Of a stretch of DNA of 64,000 nucleotides, positions 44,616-53,685 are shown in pieces (position 1 is the stretch's first letter; every line of letters starts with the position of its first letter). The DNA is from Qipengyuania aurantiaca (GTDB taxonomy: Bacteria; Pseudomonadota; Alphaproteobacteria; Sphingomonadales; Sphingomonadaceae). The notes under the pieces are model-generated. The model was not told the origin of the DNA. It did no database searches and saw only the letters and a program-made list of their open reading frames with translations. The position numbers were made by a program, and so were the translations under genes. The stretch is taken from positions 2,269,001-2,333,000 of the forward strand of contig NZ_CP081295.1 of the NCBI RefSeq assembly GCF_019711375.1. The letters are read 5' to 3'.

Positions 44616-45964
44616 TCCGAACCGCACTCGCCGCCGCTGCCCTCCTCTCCGCCACACCGACGCTCGCCCAATCGACCACACAGGACGAGCTCGACGCGCG
44701 TTACGACAGGGCGCTCGCGGCCGGGTACAAGGCGCTGTTCCTGTGCAGTGCCATCGCGAATGCGGAGCGCAATGGCGCTGAGCGTTCGCCTGAAAGCGTG
44801 GAGCGATGGGAGCTTGCTGGCATTCAATCCCCGCTCGACGGTTTAGCCCCCGACTTACCCTTCCAGATCCAGCGCGGGCCGACCGGGCAATTGGTTCAGG
44901 TCTCCGTCTCCTGGGCCGATGGGGTATCGCCGCGTATTGCGATCCACGATTCCCAGAAGGGTTGTTACCAACTCCCTGTTGGTGGAGCCCCCGCTCCCTT
45001 CAACTCAGTGCGAGAGCCGAAGACCCTTGCAGACGGAGAGGTCATCGCTCCAACCGCTTCTCTGGGTGACGTCTTCGGGCGAGCGTTCGGTCCTGCCTAC
45101 GGCCAGGACACGCGCACGACTGCCGCCTTGGTCATGCTCGGGGGAGAAATTGTCGGGGAACGCTATGTTGCCGAGTTCGGGCCAGCCGTGCCGCAGCGCA
45201 CGTGGTCCGTCGCGAAGAGCCTTGCCGCGACCCTCGTCGGAGCGGCCACTTATCGCGGCGAGATCACGGTAAACACGTCGGCGAAGCTCGGTCTTGCGTT
45301 TAACGACCGGCGCAACGCTATCACCATCGACCACCTTTTGCGCATGGCCTCCGGTCGCTATTCGGACACACCCGGCAACCGGACCGATCCGCTTTACTAT
45401 GGCGGATCGAGCGTCGAGGAGACCGCGCAGCATTGGCCGCTCATTCACACCCCGGGCACGGTTTTCCGCTATGCGAACAACGATACGCTGGCAGCGATAA
45501 AAGCGATAACTCCTACCTTCGCGAGCCACCCTCCAGCGGCCTTCCTGGAAGCGGTCGGTATGGATCACACGGTTGCCGAGACCGATTGGCGGGGAGACTT
45601 TATTCTCTCGTCGCAAGTCTGGTCGACCGCGCGCGATCTTGCCAAGCTTGGCCAGCTCTACCTCAACGATGGGCTGCTGGCCGACGGAACCCGCATCCTG
45701 CCCGAAGGCTGGGTCAAGTATGTTTCCGCCCCCTCTAGCCCGCAGCCGGATGGTCCCTTTGGCTATGGTGCAGGGTTCTGGCTCTTCAACAAGTCGGACG
45801 GCATCCCGCCCGACACCTTCGCCGCGATGGGCAACCGCGGGCAGTTCATAGTAATCGTCCCGAGTATGAACACCGTGATCGTCCGAAGGGGTGAGGATCC
45901 GGCCGGTTCGCGCTTCGATATCGCCGGTTTCACGCGCGATGTGCTTGAAAGCATTGCAGAATAA
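44612..45964 (+). CDS. Exported serine hydrolase of the class C beta-lactamase fold
   Basis: A 450-residue protein with signal peptide (MIRTALAAAALLSATPTLAQ). The catalytic SxxK is SVAK in WSVAKSLAATLVG, the YxN motif is in FRYANNDTLAAI and the third motif region is AMGNRGQFIVIVP. The family includes esterases, peptidases and oligomer hydrolases such as NylB; the substrate is unknown. Overlap by four bases with the upstream gene makes it the last member of the GbsR operon. A hairpin follows its stop. Confidence 0.87.
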   Translation: MIRTALAAAALLSATPTLAQSTTQDELDARYDRALAAGYKALFLCSAIANAERNGAERSPESVERWELAGIQSPLDGLAPDLPFQIQRGPTGQLVQVSVSWADGVSPRIAIHDSQKGCYQLPVGGAPAPFNSVREPKTLADGEVIAPTASLGDVFGRAFGPAYGQDTRTTAALVMLGGEIVGERYVAEFGPAVPQRTWSVAKSLAATLVGAATYRGEITVNTSAKLGLAFNDRRNAITIDHLLRMASGRYSDTPGNRTDPLYYGGSSVEETAQHWPLIHTPGTVFRYANNDTLAAIKAITPTFASHPPAAFLEAVGMDHTVAETDWRGDFILSSQVWSTARDLAKLGQLYLNDGLLADGTRILPEGWVKYVSAPSSPQPDGPFGYGAGFWLFNKSDGIPPDTFAAMGNRGQFIVIVPSMNTVIVRRGEDPAGSRFDIAGFTRDVLESIAE

Positions 45965-45966
45965 TT

Positions 45967-45994
45967 GTTCAGATAAAGTGCGCTTTACCTGAAC
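45967..45994 (+). terminator. Hairpin after the serine hydrolase gene
   Basis: GTTCAG and TAAAG pair with CTTTA and CTGAAC across 45967-45994, with one A-C mismatch and a TGCG loop. No T-run follows. It lies two bases after the stop codon. Confidence 0.5.
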
Positions 45995-46094
45995 ATCGCC
46001 TGCAATCGGGATTCAGCGTCACCTCACAGCGAATCGCCTAGAACCTCAATCAACCGAGGCAATCCCGCCCCGGTAGAGATGAGGAGAACCTCAC

Positions 46095-46685
46095 ATGACC
46101 AACTATTTCCAGAAGTTTGCGAAGGGTGGGATCGCGACGGCAGCTGTCGGTGCAATGGCGCTCGCCGGTGCAACGCCTGCCCAGGCCCGTGACCGCGACG
46201 ACGGCATTTCCGTCGGCGACGTCATTGCCGGTGCCGTGATCATCGGCGGTATTGCCGCCATCGCCAATTCCGCGAGCCGCGACCGCGATTATTATCGGGA
46301 CGGACGCTATTACCGCGATGGCCGTTATTACCGAGACGGACGCGATTATCGCTACAACCAGTACCGCAACCGCGGCAATCCGCGCGCAGCCGTCGAGCGC
46401 TGTGTAGCAGCGGCAAAGCAGGATGCGCGCCGCTACGGTGGCTATCGCTACGCCCAGGTCACCGAAATCCGCGACGTGGACGACACGCGTTACGGCTGGA
46501 GGGTGAAGGGCCGCATGGTTGTCGATGGAAACTACCGCGGTGGACGTTACGATCGCCGGGGCTATCGCGATCGCAACAACCGTTACCAGCGCTGGAACGA
46601 CCGCGATAGCGGCAAGTTCACCTGCAACATCGAGCGTGGCCGCGTGAGCCATGTCGACTTCAAGGGTATCCGCGGCCTCCGCTAA
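46095..46685 (+). CDS. Secreted protein with YYRDGR repeats, paralogue 1
   Basis: A 196-residue protein with a signal peptide to about residue 31, a hydrophobic glycine/alanine segment (DVIAGAVIIGGIAAIANSAS), three to four tandem YYRDGR units (about 66-84) and a C-terminal domain with two Cys (VERCVAAAK and KFTCNIERG). It is basic and Tyr/Arg-rich. The next gene encodes a diverged copy with the same order of parts. The function is unknown; an envelope location is expected. AGGAGAACC precedes the ATG and a strong terminator follows. Confidence 0.82.
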   Translation: MTNYFQKFAKGGIATAAVGAMALAGATPAQARDRDDGISVGDVIAGAVIIGGIAAIANSASRDRDYYRDGRYYRDGRYYRDGRDYRYNQYRNRGNPRAAVERCVAAAKQDARRYGGYRYAQVTEIRDVDDTRYGWRVKGRMVVDGNYRGGRYDRRGYRDRNNRYQRWNDRDSGKFTCNIERGRVSHVDFKGIRGLR

Positions 46686-46710
46686 GACCCTTTTGCAAAC
46701 ACATCACACA

Positions 46711-46741
46711 CGGCCCGGGCGCAGGCGTCCGGGCCGTTTTT
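46711..46741 (+). terminator. Rho-independent terminator after paralogue 1
   Basis: CGGCCCGG (46711-46718) pairs with CCGGGCCG (46729-46736), followed by five T. Confidence 0.85.
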
Positions 46742-46843
46742 CGTGCGCGGTTCAGCCTCGCTAAAGGCTTTCCTCCGCATGAACATGGGCATCACTAGAC
46801 GATTCGCGCCAGGTGGGGGTGCGTAAGAAACGGGGACCGGTCA

Positions 46844-47653
46844 ATGCCGCTGAAGACCAGACTTGCCGCCGCGCCTGCCATGCTGGCCGCGCTTTCGCTC
46901 ACCGCCATGCCCGCTCAGGCTGCCGAAATGCCTCAGCCGACCAAGGCGCCGGCCCATGCCGCCGCCGTGCCGGTGCTCGATATCGAAAAGGCGCAGACGG
47001 CGGAGCATCGCCGCCATTATCGTTACCGGTACCGTCGCGGACCCGGTGTGGGAGACGTGCTGGCGGGAGTGCTGATCGTTGGCGCTATCGCTCATGCTGC
47101 CAAGGCGGCCACCCGCGATGACCGAAGGAATCGTGACCGCGACTATCGCCGCGACGCGCGCTGGGAAGACGGGCGCGGAATCGATCGCGCGGTCGAGATG
47201 TGCCTCGATGCCATCGAGCGCGATCGCCGGGTCGAAAGCGTCGAGCGGGTGGACCGCACCGCGCGCGGCTGGATGGTCGAGGGCACGCTTTCGCGCGGCG
47301 GCGGCTTCCTGTGCCGGATTGGCGACAATGGCCGTATCCAGGACATCGACTACAGCGGACGCAGCGCTCGCTACGACCGCGACGACGATGGCCGTTACGA
47401 AGACGGCCGTTACGAGGATACCGACTGGAACGAGGATGAGCGTCGCTATGGTCAGGACGATCAGGGCGAGGACGCGGATGATCAGTGGGACGATGATCGC
47501 TACGCCAGCGAATGGAGCCGGGTGGATCGCGGCGAGGCAGTCGCTTCGGCGGTCCCGCAGGCCGACTATCCGGGCGGCCCGGTCGAGGATGACGACGCCC
47601 CGGTCGACGGCGATCTCGAAATCGGTACCGGCTACCCCGGCGCCGGGGCCTAG
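46844..47653 (+). CDS. Secreted protein with acidic Tyr-rich tail, paralogue 2
   Basis: A 269-residue protein with a signal peptide to about residue 26, a hydrophobic segment VGDVLAGVLIVGAIAHAAKA that aligns with paralogue 1, and a domain with two Cys (VEMCLDAIERD and GGFLCRIGDNGRIQDIDY) matching the paralogue's Cys pair. It then continues with a long acidic tail (RYEDGRYEDTDWNEDERR and on) absent from paralogue 1. The two Cys may form a disulfide. Function unknown. Its end overlaps the convergent TRIC-type gene by four bases. Confidence 0.8.
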   Translation: MPLKTRLAAAPAMLAALSLTAMPAQAAEMPQPTKAPAHAAAVPVLDIEKAQTAEHRRHYRYRYRRGPGVGDVLAGVLIVGAIAHAAKAATRDDRRNRDRDYRRDARWEDGRGIDRAVEMCLDAIERDRRVESVERVDRTARGWMVEGTLSRGGGFLCRIGDNGRIQDIDYSGRSARYDRDDDGRYEDGRYEDTDWNEDERRYGQDDQGEDADDQWDDDRYASEWSRVDRGEAVASAVPQADYPGGPVEDDDAPVDGDLEIGTGYPGAGA

Positions 47654-48285
47654 TCCTCGGCGGCGGCCCGCTCGTCATAGGCGGGCAGGGCCAGATTGAG
47701 CAGGATCGCGGCTAGGCGCAGCGCAAAGCCCGCCAGCGCCGCCGCGATCCATGTCCACCAATTGGTGACACCCAGCAAGCTCCCTGCGACGGTGATCGAG
47801 GCCGACAGCGCCGCCGCGGTGACATAGAGTTCCGGCCGCATCAGGATCGACGGGCGACCTGCCAGCACGTCGCGGATGATCCCGCCGGCTGTCCCGGTGA
47901 TGACTCCCATCAGCAGCGCAGGCACGGGCGGCACGCCATATTGAAGGGCCTTCGCCGTGCCGAGCACCGCATAGGCGGCTAGACCCATGCCGTCGGCAAT
48001 CGAGAGAAACTTGCCCTCCAGCCAGCGCGTCGGCGTGAACCAGGTGAAGAGCGCCACGCCAAGGCAGATCGCCGCCACCCAGGGGTCGGTAATCCAGAAC
48101 ACGGGCGCGCCGATCAGCAGGTCGCGGATCGTACCGCCGCCGACGCCGGTGATCAGCGCGAAGAAGGACAGCGTCACCAGCGTCTGCTTTTCCTTGGCCG
48201 CGACCAGCGCGCCGGTCAGCGCGAAGATCGCAACGCCAGCAAGGTCCAGCCAGTCGAGGACGGGGGTGAGGATTTCCTCGTTCAA
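47650..48285 (-). CDS. TRIC-type / UPF0126 (YicG-like) membrane channel protein
   Basis: A 211-residue inner-membrane protein with about seven hydrophobic segments and the two internal repeats typical of the family, GVGGGTIRDLLIGAPVFWIT and GTAGGIIRDVLAGRPSILMR. Bacterial members form trimeric cation-permeable channels; the physiological substrate is debated. The start is a TTG at 48285 whose TTGA overlaps the PepSY gene stop, indicating coupling; an open frame further upstream belongs to the PepSY gene's shadow. Confidence 0.88.
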   Translation of the reverse strand: MNEEILTPVLDWLDLAGVAIFALTGALVAAKEKQTLVTLSFFALITGVGGGTIRDLLIGAPVFWITDPWVAAICLGVALFTWFTPTRWLEGKFLSIADGMGLAAYAVLGTAKALQYGVPPVPALLMGVITGTAGGIIRDVLAGRPSILMRPELYVTAAALSASITVAGSLLGVTNWWTWIAAALAGFALRLAAILLNLALPAYDERAAAED

Positions 48286-48986
48286 GTGGTTACCTGCGGG
48301 CGCGCCTTGCGGCGGCGGAACATGAGCACGCAACCAAGCAGCGATCCGATCACGCCGAGCAGGGCGAAGAGGATGAGGATTGGGTGGCTCGTGTCCTCGC
48401 GCGTTTCCAGGTCCATGATGTGGAGGCCCCAGACGAAATCGAAGGTCCGCCACCAGCGCGTGCGCACCGCCTCGATCGCGCCGGTTTCGGTGCCGACATA
48501 GACGTGCGTGCCGTCTTCCAGCACGACCTGCCAGACCGGCATCGGGCGGCGGAAGTCGAAGGGCACGGCGTCGGCCTCATAACGCGCCGTGCTGACCACC
48601 TTGTCCCCGCCGTGAATGCGTTCGCCCACGATCAGCCGCGCTTCCACTTCGGACAGGGGCGACATCTTCACGCCATTCGTGCGGAAGCGTTCGCTCGTCC
48701 CGTCCATGTATGTGATGCGCGTCACGGTCTCGCCACGCTCGACCTGCGTGGTGACCGAGCGGACCGGTTCGGTGCTTTCGGACGGAAGCGCGACCGAGAT
48801 GTTCGTATCGGGCGGCAGCGCGCGCTCGGTCACTTCCTTGCGGAGGTGGTTGCCGCGCACTTCCTCGATCGGCTTGATGACCATGATGAGGCCGGTGACC
48901 GTCCACATGAGGATCGGCACGCCGACCAGCCATCCGAGCCAGATGTGCCATTTCGCAAAGCGCTGCATGATGCGCTGGTTCGCCAC
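48282..48986 (-). CDS. PepSY-domain membrane protein
   Basis: A 234-residue protein with two transmembrane helices (around WHIWLGWLVGVPILMWTVTG and ILILFALLGVIGSLLGCVLM) flanking a periplasmic region with PepSY-like features (VWQVVLEDGTHVYVGTETGA, then WWRTFDFVWGLHIMD). Small PepSY membrane proteins are often linked to iron or copper uptake or reduction; no such partner is adjacent. GTG 48986 has GGGAGA upstream, which fixes the start. Confidence 0.83.
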   Translation of the reverse strand: MANQRIMQRFAKWHIWLGWLVGVPILMWTVTGLIMVIKPIEEVRGNHLRKEVTERALPPDTNISVALPSESTEPVRSVTTQVERGETVTRITYMDGTSERFRTNGVKMSPLSEVEARLIVGERIHGGDKVVSTARYEADAVPFDFRRPMPVWQVVLEDGTHVYVGTETGAIEAVRTRWWRTFDFVWGLHIMDLETREDTSHPILILFALLGVIGSLLGCVLMFRRRKARPQVTT

Positions 48987-49030
48987 GCGTATTCTCCCGT
49001 CGTCCGGCTGCGAGCCTTGGCGCTGCGCGG

Positions 49031-50365
49031 TCAGGAGTGCAAGACCCGGCCGATCTCTTCCGCAGCTTCGATGGCTGCCAGGTCCGCCCAGCGCGGAGCC
49101 ATGACCTGCATGCCGCACGGAAGCCCGCCGCTCTCGCCAATGGGAAGGACGGTGGCGGGAAGATTGGGGAAGGTGGCAAGACCCGCCCAGCACAGGCCCG
49201 CGGCTCCGGGAGCCTCCTTTCCCTCGATCTCTATGGTCCCGTCGAACACGCGGGTCTTGCTGTTCGGGACGGCAAGCACCGGTGCGGGCGGGGCAAGGAC
49301 GAAGTCGTAGGTCTCGAACAGGCGGTGCCACGCCATCTCGTTGCGCGCCTGCGTGTCGAGGAGGTCGAACCAGTCGGTCGCGCTCGCGCGCTTGCCGTCC
49401 TTGTTCGGCGCGCCGCGCGCCATGGCGATGTTGAGCATGCGCATGTAGTTGCCGTGCTGGCGCTCGAGATCGGGGACGAGGTCGCTGCTGCGGTCAACCG
49501 TCACTCCGGCCTTCTCCAGCGCGATGGCGGCCGCCTCCATCGGGCCACGCACTCCGCTGTCAGTGGGGCAGGAGGGGTGGTCGATGAGCATCAGGACCCG
49601 GCAGTCGCGCAAGGGCCTGGTGCGCTCGGACAGCGGCATTGAGGCGGTCAGGCGCAGCAGCACCGCCAGATCGGCGGCGTTGCGGGCCAGCGGGCCGGCA
49701 ATGGAGAGCGCCCCGTCATGCGCGCCGCGGCCGGCCATCAGCGGATGGTCGTGACCCTCCTTGCTGATCAGGCCCCAGCTCGACTTGTGTCCCCAGACGC
49801 CGCAGAAATGCGCAGGCACACGCACCGAGCCGCCGATGTCGGTCCCGAATTCGCAGGGCACCATGCCGCTCGCCACGGCCGCTGCGGAACCGCCCGAGGA
49901 CCCGCCGGGCGAACGCTCATGGTCGTGGGGATTGTGCGTGCGGCCATAGACCGGGTTGGCGGATTGCCAGTCGGCAAGGTCGGGCGGGACGTTGGTCTTG
50001 CCCAAAAACACTACGCCCGCCTGCTTCAGCAGCGTTACAACGCGCGAATCCGCCTTGGCGATGGCGTCCCGGTGCGCCTCGTGCCCCCAACTGGTGGGCA
50101 GACCCTCGATGTCGAAACTTTCCTTGATCGTCATCGGCACGCCGAACAGCGGCTGGCCGCGTGAGCCGCCGCTGCCCGTCATCGCCTTGGCCTTATCGCG
50201 CGCACGGTCGAAATCGCACACGACGACCGCGTTGATATGGGCATCGAGCCGCTCGATCCGCGCAATCGCGTGGTCGACGGCCTCGAGCGGCGACATCTCG
50301 CCACGCGCGATCATGGCGGCGGTCTCGATGGCGCCGGGCTCTTGGGTCAGTTTCGGATAGGCCAC
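49031..50365 (-). CDS. Amidase of the amidase-signature family
   Basis: A 444-residue hydrolase with the Lys-cisSer-Ser triad: Lys81 in PMTIKESFDIEG, Ser156 in SPGGSSGGSAAAVASG and the nucleophile Ser180 in GTDIGGSVRVPA. It hydrolyses amide or ester bonds of unknown substrate; there is no gatB neighbour, so it is not likely to be GatA. GAGGAG supports GTG 50365; ATG 50398 would add 11 residues. It lies in a minus-strand cluster with a serine hydrolase upstream. Confidence 0.9.
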   Translation of the reverse strand: MAYPKLTQEPGAIETAAMIARGEMSPLEAVDHAIARIERLDAHINAVVVCDFDRARDKAKAMTGSGGSRGQPLFGVPMTIKESFDIEGLPTSWGHEAHRDAIAKADSRVVTLLKQAGVVFLGKTNVPPDLADWQSANPVYGRTHNPHDHERSPGGSSGGSAAAVASGMVPCEFGTDIGGSVRVPAHFCGVWGHKSSWGLISKEGHDHPLMAGRGAHDGALSIAGPLARNAADLAVLLRLTASMPLSERTRPLRDCRVLMLIDHPSCPTDSGVRGPMEAAAIALEKAGVTVDRSSDLVPDLERQHGNYMRMLNIAMARGAPNKDGKRASATDWFDLLDTQARNEMAWHRLFETYDFVLAPPAPVLAVPNSKTRVFDGTIEIEGKEAPGAAGLCWAGLATFPNLPATVLPIGESGGLPCGMQVMAPRWADLAAIEAAEEIGRVLHS

Positions 50366-50455
50366 GCAGATCTCCTCTCGCGCGGATGTGTCGGACATCC
50401 GCGCGCCAGCGTCAATTGCCGGGAGAGGAGGGCGGAGCGCTAGCCCCGGTTGCGG

Positions 50456-51607
50456 CTATTCCGCCTGTGCCGCCATCTGGTCGAACAGGGCCCGGTAATG
50501 CCTCGCCATCAACAGGTCGGGATCGGTCGCCTCCAGCAACTGCAGTCCCAATTCGAAAGCGTCGCCACCATTCATGAACAGGACAAGACCTTCCCGCGTT
50601 TCCGGACTGAAATAGACTTGTGCATGCTCGCCGAAGTCGTTGCCACTATGGTTGAGGATCATCCGGTCGGGTTCGCCGAACAGCGTCCAGCCGGGGCCGT
50701 AGCCAAGGGGATCGGGGCAGTCTTCGGGGGTCGCAACGCACACATACCCTAGTGCGCTGTCCGAGCGGGACAGCAGGGTGCTGCGCTCCTGCTGCATTTC
50801 GGGCGAAAGATCGTCGGCTTTGATCAAGGCGACGAGCAGGCGGGCATAACCGGGCACCGTGGCGTACAGATTGTCCGCCGGATTGTAGGCGCCCATGAGG
50901 ATGAGCGCGCCGCTGCGGTCGTTGGTGAAGGGGGCATAGCGCTTGCCCGTGGCGTCGACCGGCCCGGCGACTCGTCCTTCCAGCCAATCCTCGCGGCCGA
51001 CTGCGATTTCCGCGATGCCGAGGGGATTGAAAAGATATTCGTCGACCAGTTCGGGGTAGGTCTTCCCGTAACGAGCCTCGAGATAGCGCATGACGATGGT
51101 GATTCCGGCGCCCGAATAATGCACCTGGCCATTGCCAGGCTCGTCGATGAAGGCGAGCTTGCCGTCATCGTAGGAGTCGGCCCAGTTGAGTAGCCCCGCC
51201 TGATGTGAGAGCAAAATACGCGGCGTAAGTTTCGCGTAGCGCGCGTCTTTCGAAAGTTCGGGGTGCTCGTAATAGGCAGCAATCGGATCATCGAGATCGA
51301 GATCGGTCCGGTCGGCGATGCGGTAAGTGGTCTCGGCCAGCACGGTCTTGGCGACCGAAGCGACGTTAAAGGCGGTCTGCGGGCCGACAGGAACACCCTC
51401 GGCCTGCTCGCCCCAGAAATCCATCCAGACCACGCGCCCGTCTTCGATGCGCGCCATCCCGATACCGGCTACGTTGAGCTGGGCGAGCACTGTGCGCGCG
51501 ACACCGTCCACCTGTTCCGGAGCACTGGCTAGAGGCGATGTGGCCCAGGGCGTGGCGCAAGCTGCCGTGCCGAGACAAAGCGCTGCGGCGAAAGTTCGAA
51601 GAATCAT
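50456..51607 (-). CDS. Serine hydrolase (beta-lactamase fold), predicted lipoprotein
   Basis: A 383-residue protein with a lipobox-like LGTAAC near residue 17 and the class C fold motifs SVAK (in NVASVAKTVLAETT), YSG (in VHYSGAGITIVMRY) and HSG (in LNHSGNDFGEHAQ). It is distinct from the serine hydrolase at 44612. The substrate is unknown. Its ribosome-binding site AAGGGA is buried in a perfect 16-bp hairpin directly upstream of the ATG. Confidence 0.87.
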   Translation of the reverse strand: MILRTFAAALCLGTAACATPWATSPLASAPEQVDGVARTVLAQLNVAGIGMARIEDGRVVWMDFWGEQAEGVPVGPQTAFNVASVAKTVLAETTYRIADRTDLDLDDPIAAYYEHPELSKDARYAKLTPRILLSHQAGLLNWADSYDDGKLAFIDEPGNGQVHYSGAGITIVMRYLEARYGKTYPELVDEYLFNPLGIAEIAVGREDWLEGRVAGPVDATGKRYAPFTNDRSGALILMGAYNPADNLYATVPGYARLLVALIKADDLSPEMQQERSTLLSRSDSALGYVCVATPEDCPDPLGYGPGWTLFGEPDRMILNHSGNDFGEHAQVYFSPETREGLVLFMNGGDAFELGLQLLEATDPDLLMARHYRALFDQMAAQAE

Positions 51608-51611
51608 GGCA

Positions 51612-51651
51612 AATCCCTTGCTGTATTATCTTTGCAATACAGCAAGGGATT
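51612..51651 (-). promoter_or_regulatory. Perfect 16-bp hairpin covering a ribosome-binding site
   Basis: AATCCCTTGCTGTATT (51612-51627) and AATACAGCAAGGGATT (51636-51651) are exact reverse complements around an 8-base loop. On the minus strand the 3' arm contains AAGGGA, six bases before the serine hydrolase ATG (51607). It also lies 21 bases after the lpdA stop, so it could serve as the lpdA terminator, though no T-run follows. Confidence 0.7.
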
Positions 51652-51672
51652 GTTGCGTCAACCGGGGTGCGA

Positions 51673-53085
51673 TCAGATGTGGATCGGCTTGCCCTGGACC
51701 GCCATGGCCGCTTCCTTGATCGCTTCCGAATGCGTCGGGTGGGCGTGGCAGGTGTAGGCGATGTCTTCGGATGTAGCGCCGAATTCCATCGCCTGAGCAG
51801 CCTGCGCGATCATGGTGCCGGCAACGCTGGCGATCGCCCAGACGCCGAGTACCCGGTCGCTCTCCGCTTCGGCGATGACTTTCACGAAGCCGTCGGGTTC
51901 GTGGTTGGTCTTGGCGCGGCTGTTGGCCATCATCGGGAACTTGCCGACCTTCACCTTGGCCTTGTCGCCACCCATCTTCTCGATGGCTTCTTCGGTGGTG
52001 AGGCCGACACCGGCGAATTCGGGCAGGGTGTAGACCACGCCCGGGATGATATCGTGGTTCACGATACCGGTCTGGCCCGCGATGTTCTCGGCACAGGCGA
52101 TGCCTTCGTCTTCCGCCTTGTGCGCGAGCATGGGGCCGGGGACGACGTCGCCGATGGCCCAGACGCCGTCGACAGTCGTGCGGAAATCGTGATCGGTTTC
52201 GATCTGGCCGCGCTTGTTGACCTCCAGACCGATGTTCTCGAGGCCGAGGCCGTCGGTATTAGGCTTGCGACCGATGGAGACCAGCACGCAATCGGCTTCG
52301 AGCGTTTCCGCTTCGCCGCCAGCGGACGGTTCAAGCGTCAGCGTGGCCTTCTTGCCCGTGACCGTCACACCGGTGACCTTGGTCTTGAGCTTCAGCTCCA
52401 TGCCCTGCTTCTTGAAGATCTTGGCCGCTTCCTTGCGGACATCGTCGTCCATGCCGGGCAGCAGCTTGTCGAGGAATTCCACGACCACCACCTCGGCGCC
52501 AAGGCGGTTCCAGACCGACCCCAGTTCGAGGCCGATCACGCCGCCGCCAATGACGACCATCTTCTTCGGCACCGAGGCCAGCTCGAGCGCGCCGGTGGAA
52601 TCGACCACCACTTGAGCATCGTTGTCTACCTCGACTCCCGGAAGCGGGGTGACCGAGGAACCGGTGGCAATGATCACGTTCTTGGCGGTGACCGTTTCGT
52701 CGCCGACCTTGACCGTGTGCGCGTCCTGGAAGGTGGCGTGGCCCTTTTTCCAGTCGACCTTGTTCTTCTTGAACAGGAACTCGATGCCGCCGGTCAGACC
52801 CTTGACCGCATCGCGGCGCTGGGCATGCATTTTGTCGAGATTGAGCTTCGGCGCGACCTCAATGCCCATGTCGGCCATCGCGCCATTGGCAGCAGCGTCG
52901 AAGAACTCGGACGCGTGCAGCATCGCCTTCGACGGGATGCATCCCACGTTGAGGCAGGTGCCGCCCAGCGTCTCGCGGCTTTCTGCACAGGCGGTCTTCA
53001 GGCCCAGCTGCGCAGCGCGGATCGCCGCGACATAGCCACCCGGGCCAGCACCGATAACAAGAACGTCGTAGTCGTAATCTGCCAT
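51673..53085 (-). CDS. lpdA: Dihydrolipoyl dehydrogenase (E3)
   Basis: A 470-residue flavoprotein that reoxidises dihydrolipoamide of 2-oxoacid dehydrogenase complexes with NAD. It has the FAD motif [18 protein letters not shown], the redox pair Cys44/Cys49 in [13 protein letters not shown], the NAD motif [16 protein letters not shown] and the catalytic HPTHSE (His449, Glu454). It lies downstream of sucA-sucB, separated by a MarR-S41 pair on the other strand, and probably serves the 2-oxoglutarate complex. The start at 53085 is clear; the frame continues upstream without support. Confidence 0.96.
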   Translation of the reverse strand: MADYDYDVLVIGAGPGGYVAAIRAAQLGLKTACAESRETLGGTCLNVGCIPSKAMLHASEFFDAAANGAMADMGIEVAPKLNLDKMHAQRRDAVKGLTGGIEFLFKKNKVDWKKGHATFQDAHTVKVGDETVTAKNVIIATGSSVTPLPGVEVDNDAQVVVDSTGALELASVPKKMVVIGGGVIGLELGSVWNRLGAEVVVVEFLDKLLPGMDDDVRKEAAKIFKKQGMELKLKTKVTGVTVTGKKATLTLEPSAGGEAETLEADCVLVSIGRKPNTDGLGLENIGLEVNKRGQIETDHDFRTTVDGVWAIGDVVPGPMLAHKAEDEGIACAENIAGQTGIVNHDIIPGVVYTLPEFAGVGLTTEEAIEKMGGDKAKVKVGKFPMMANSRAKTNHEPDGFVKVIAEAESDRVLGVWAIASVAGTMIAQAAQAMEFGATSEDIAYTCHAHPTHSEAIKEAAMAVQGKPIHI

Positions 53086-53168
53086 GATCAACTCGGTTTT
53101 TCGCATGCCGTTGCGGCACAATTCGATTGCTGTGCGCGACATAGACATTCGCACTGCGAAGGCAACAC

Positions 53169-53197
53169 TTGCCGGCCTGTGAAGCGAAACATATAAG
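53169..53197 (+). promoter_or_regulatory. Promoter of the MarR gene, close to the start codon
   Basis: TTGCCG (53169-53174), a 17-base spacer and TATAAG (53192-53197). The ATG is at 53203, only five bases after the -10, so transcription should start at about the ATG. Confidence 0.55.
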
Positions 53198-53202
53198 GGC
53201 TT

Positions 53203-53685
53203 ATGGAATATCGAAACGAAGCCCCGCCGGTTGGCCTCGGCACGCTGCTGAGGGCGCTGCTTGCCCAACTCGAACCCGCGGTGGAGCTGGCCTATACAAA
53301 GTGCGATCCGCTGATGCGTTCGCGCTATTACCCCGTCATGCGCGCTTTGTTGAGCGAACGGCAGGCGACCGTGGGCGAGATCGCGCAGGCGGTCGGCGTC
53401 AGCCAGCCCGCGATGACGCAGACGATCCGCCAGATGGTGCAAGACGACCTGCTCGAAGTGAAGCTGGGCGAAGACCGCCGTGCGCGGCTCGTGACGCTGT
53501 CGGAGCGCGGTATGGAGGCTGTTGCCAATCTGAGGCCGGTCTGGGCTGCCGTGTCGGAAGCCTCTGCCACGATGGCGGCAGACGCCGATATCGACCTCGT
53601 CACCACTCTCGAACGCGCACTTGCCGCGCTCGGAGAGAAGGATTTTGCGGCGCGGATCGCCGATGCCCAAGGAGACACGAAATGA
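53203..53685 (+). CDS. MarR-family transcriptional regulator, probably leaderless
   Basis: A 160-residue winged-helix protein: [20 protein letters not shown], then [20 protein letters not shown] and the wing [15 protein letters not shown]. The ligand is unknown. No ribosome-binding site is visible and the promoter abuts the ATG. It overlaps the S41 peptidase gene by four bases (ATGA) and is divergent from lpdA, so it may control either. Confidence 0.88.
   Translation: MEYRNEAPPVGLGTLLRALLAQLEPAVELAYTKCDPLMRSRYYPVMRALLSERQATVGEIAQAVGVSQPAMTQTIRQMVQDDLLEVKLGEDRRARLVTLSERGMEAVANLRPVWAAVSEASATMAADADIDLVTTLERALAALGEKDFAARIADAQGDTK

Noticed and set aside
46290..46350. Repeated TATTACCGnGAnGGnCG units as a possible short CRISPR-like array
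   Set aside because: The units are contiguous, in frame, and encode YYRDGR repeats of a secreted protein; there are no unique spacers.
49031..50365. The amidase as GatA of the tRNA amidotransferase
   Set aside because: No gatB or gatC is adjacent, and the sequence resembles generic amidase-signature enzymes.
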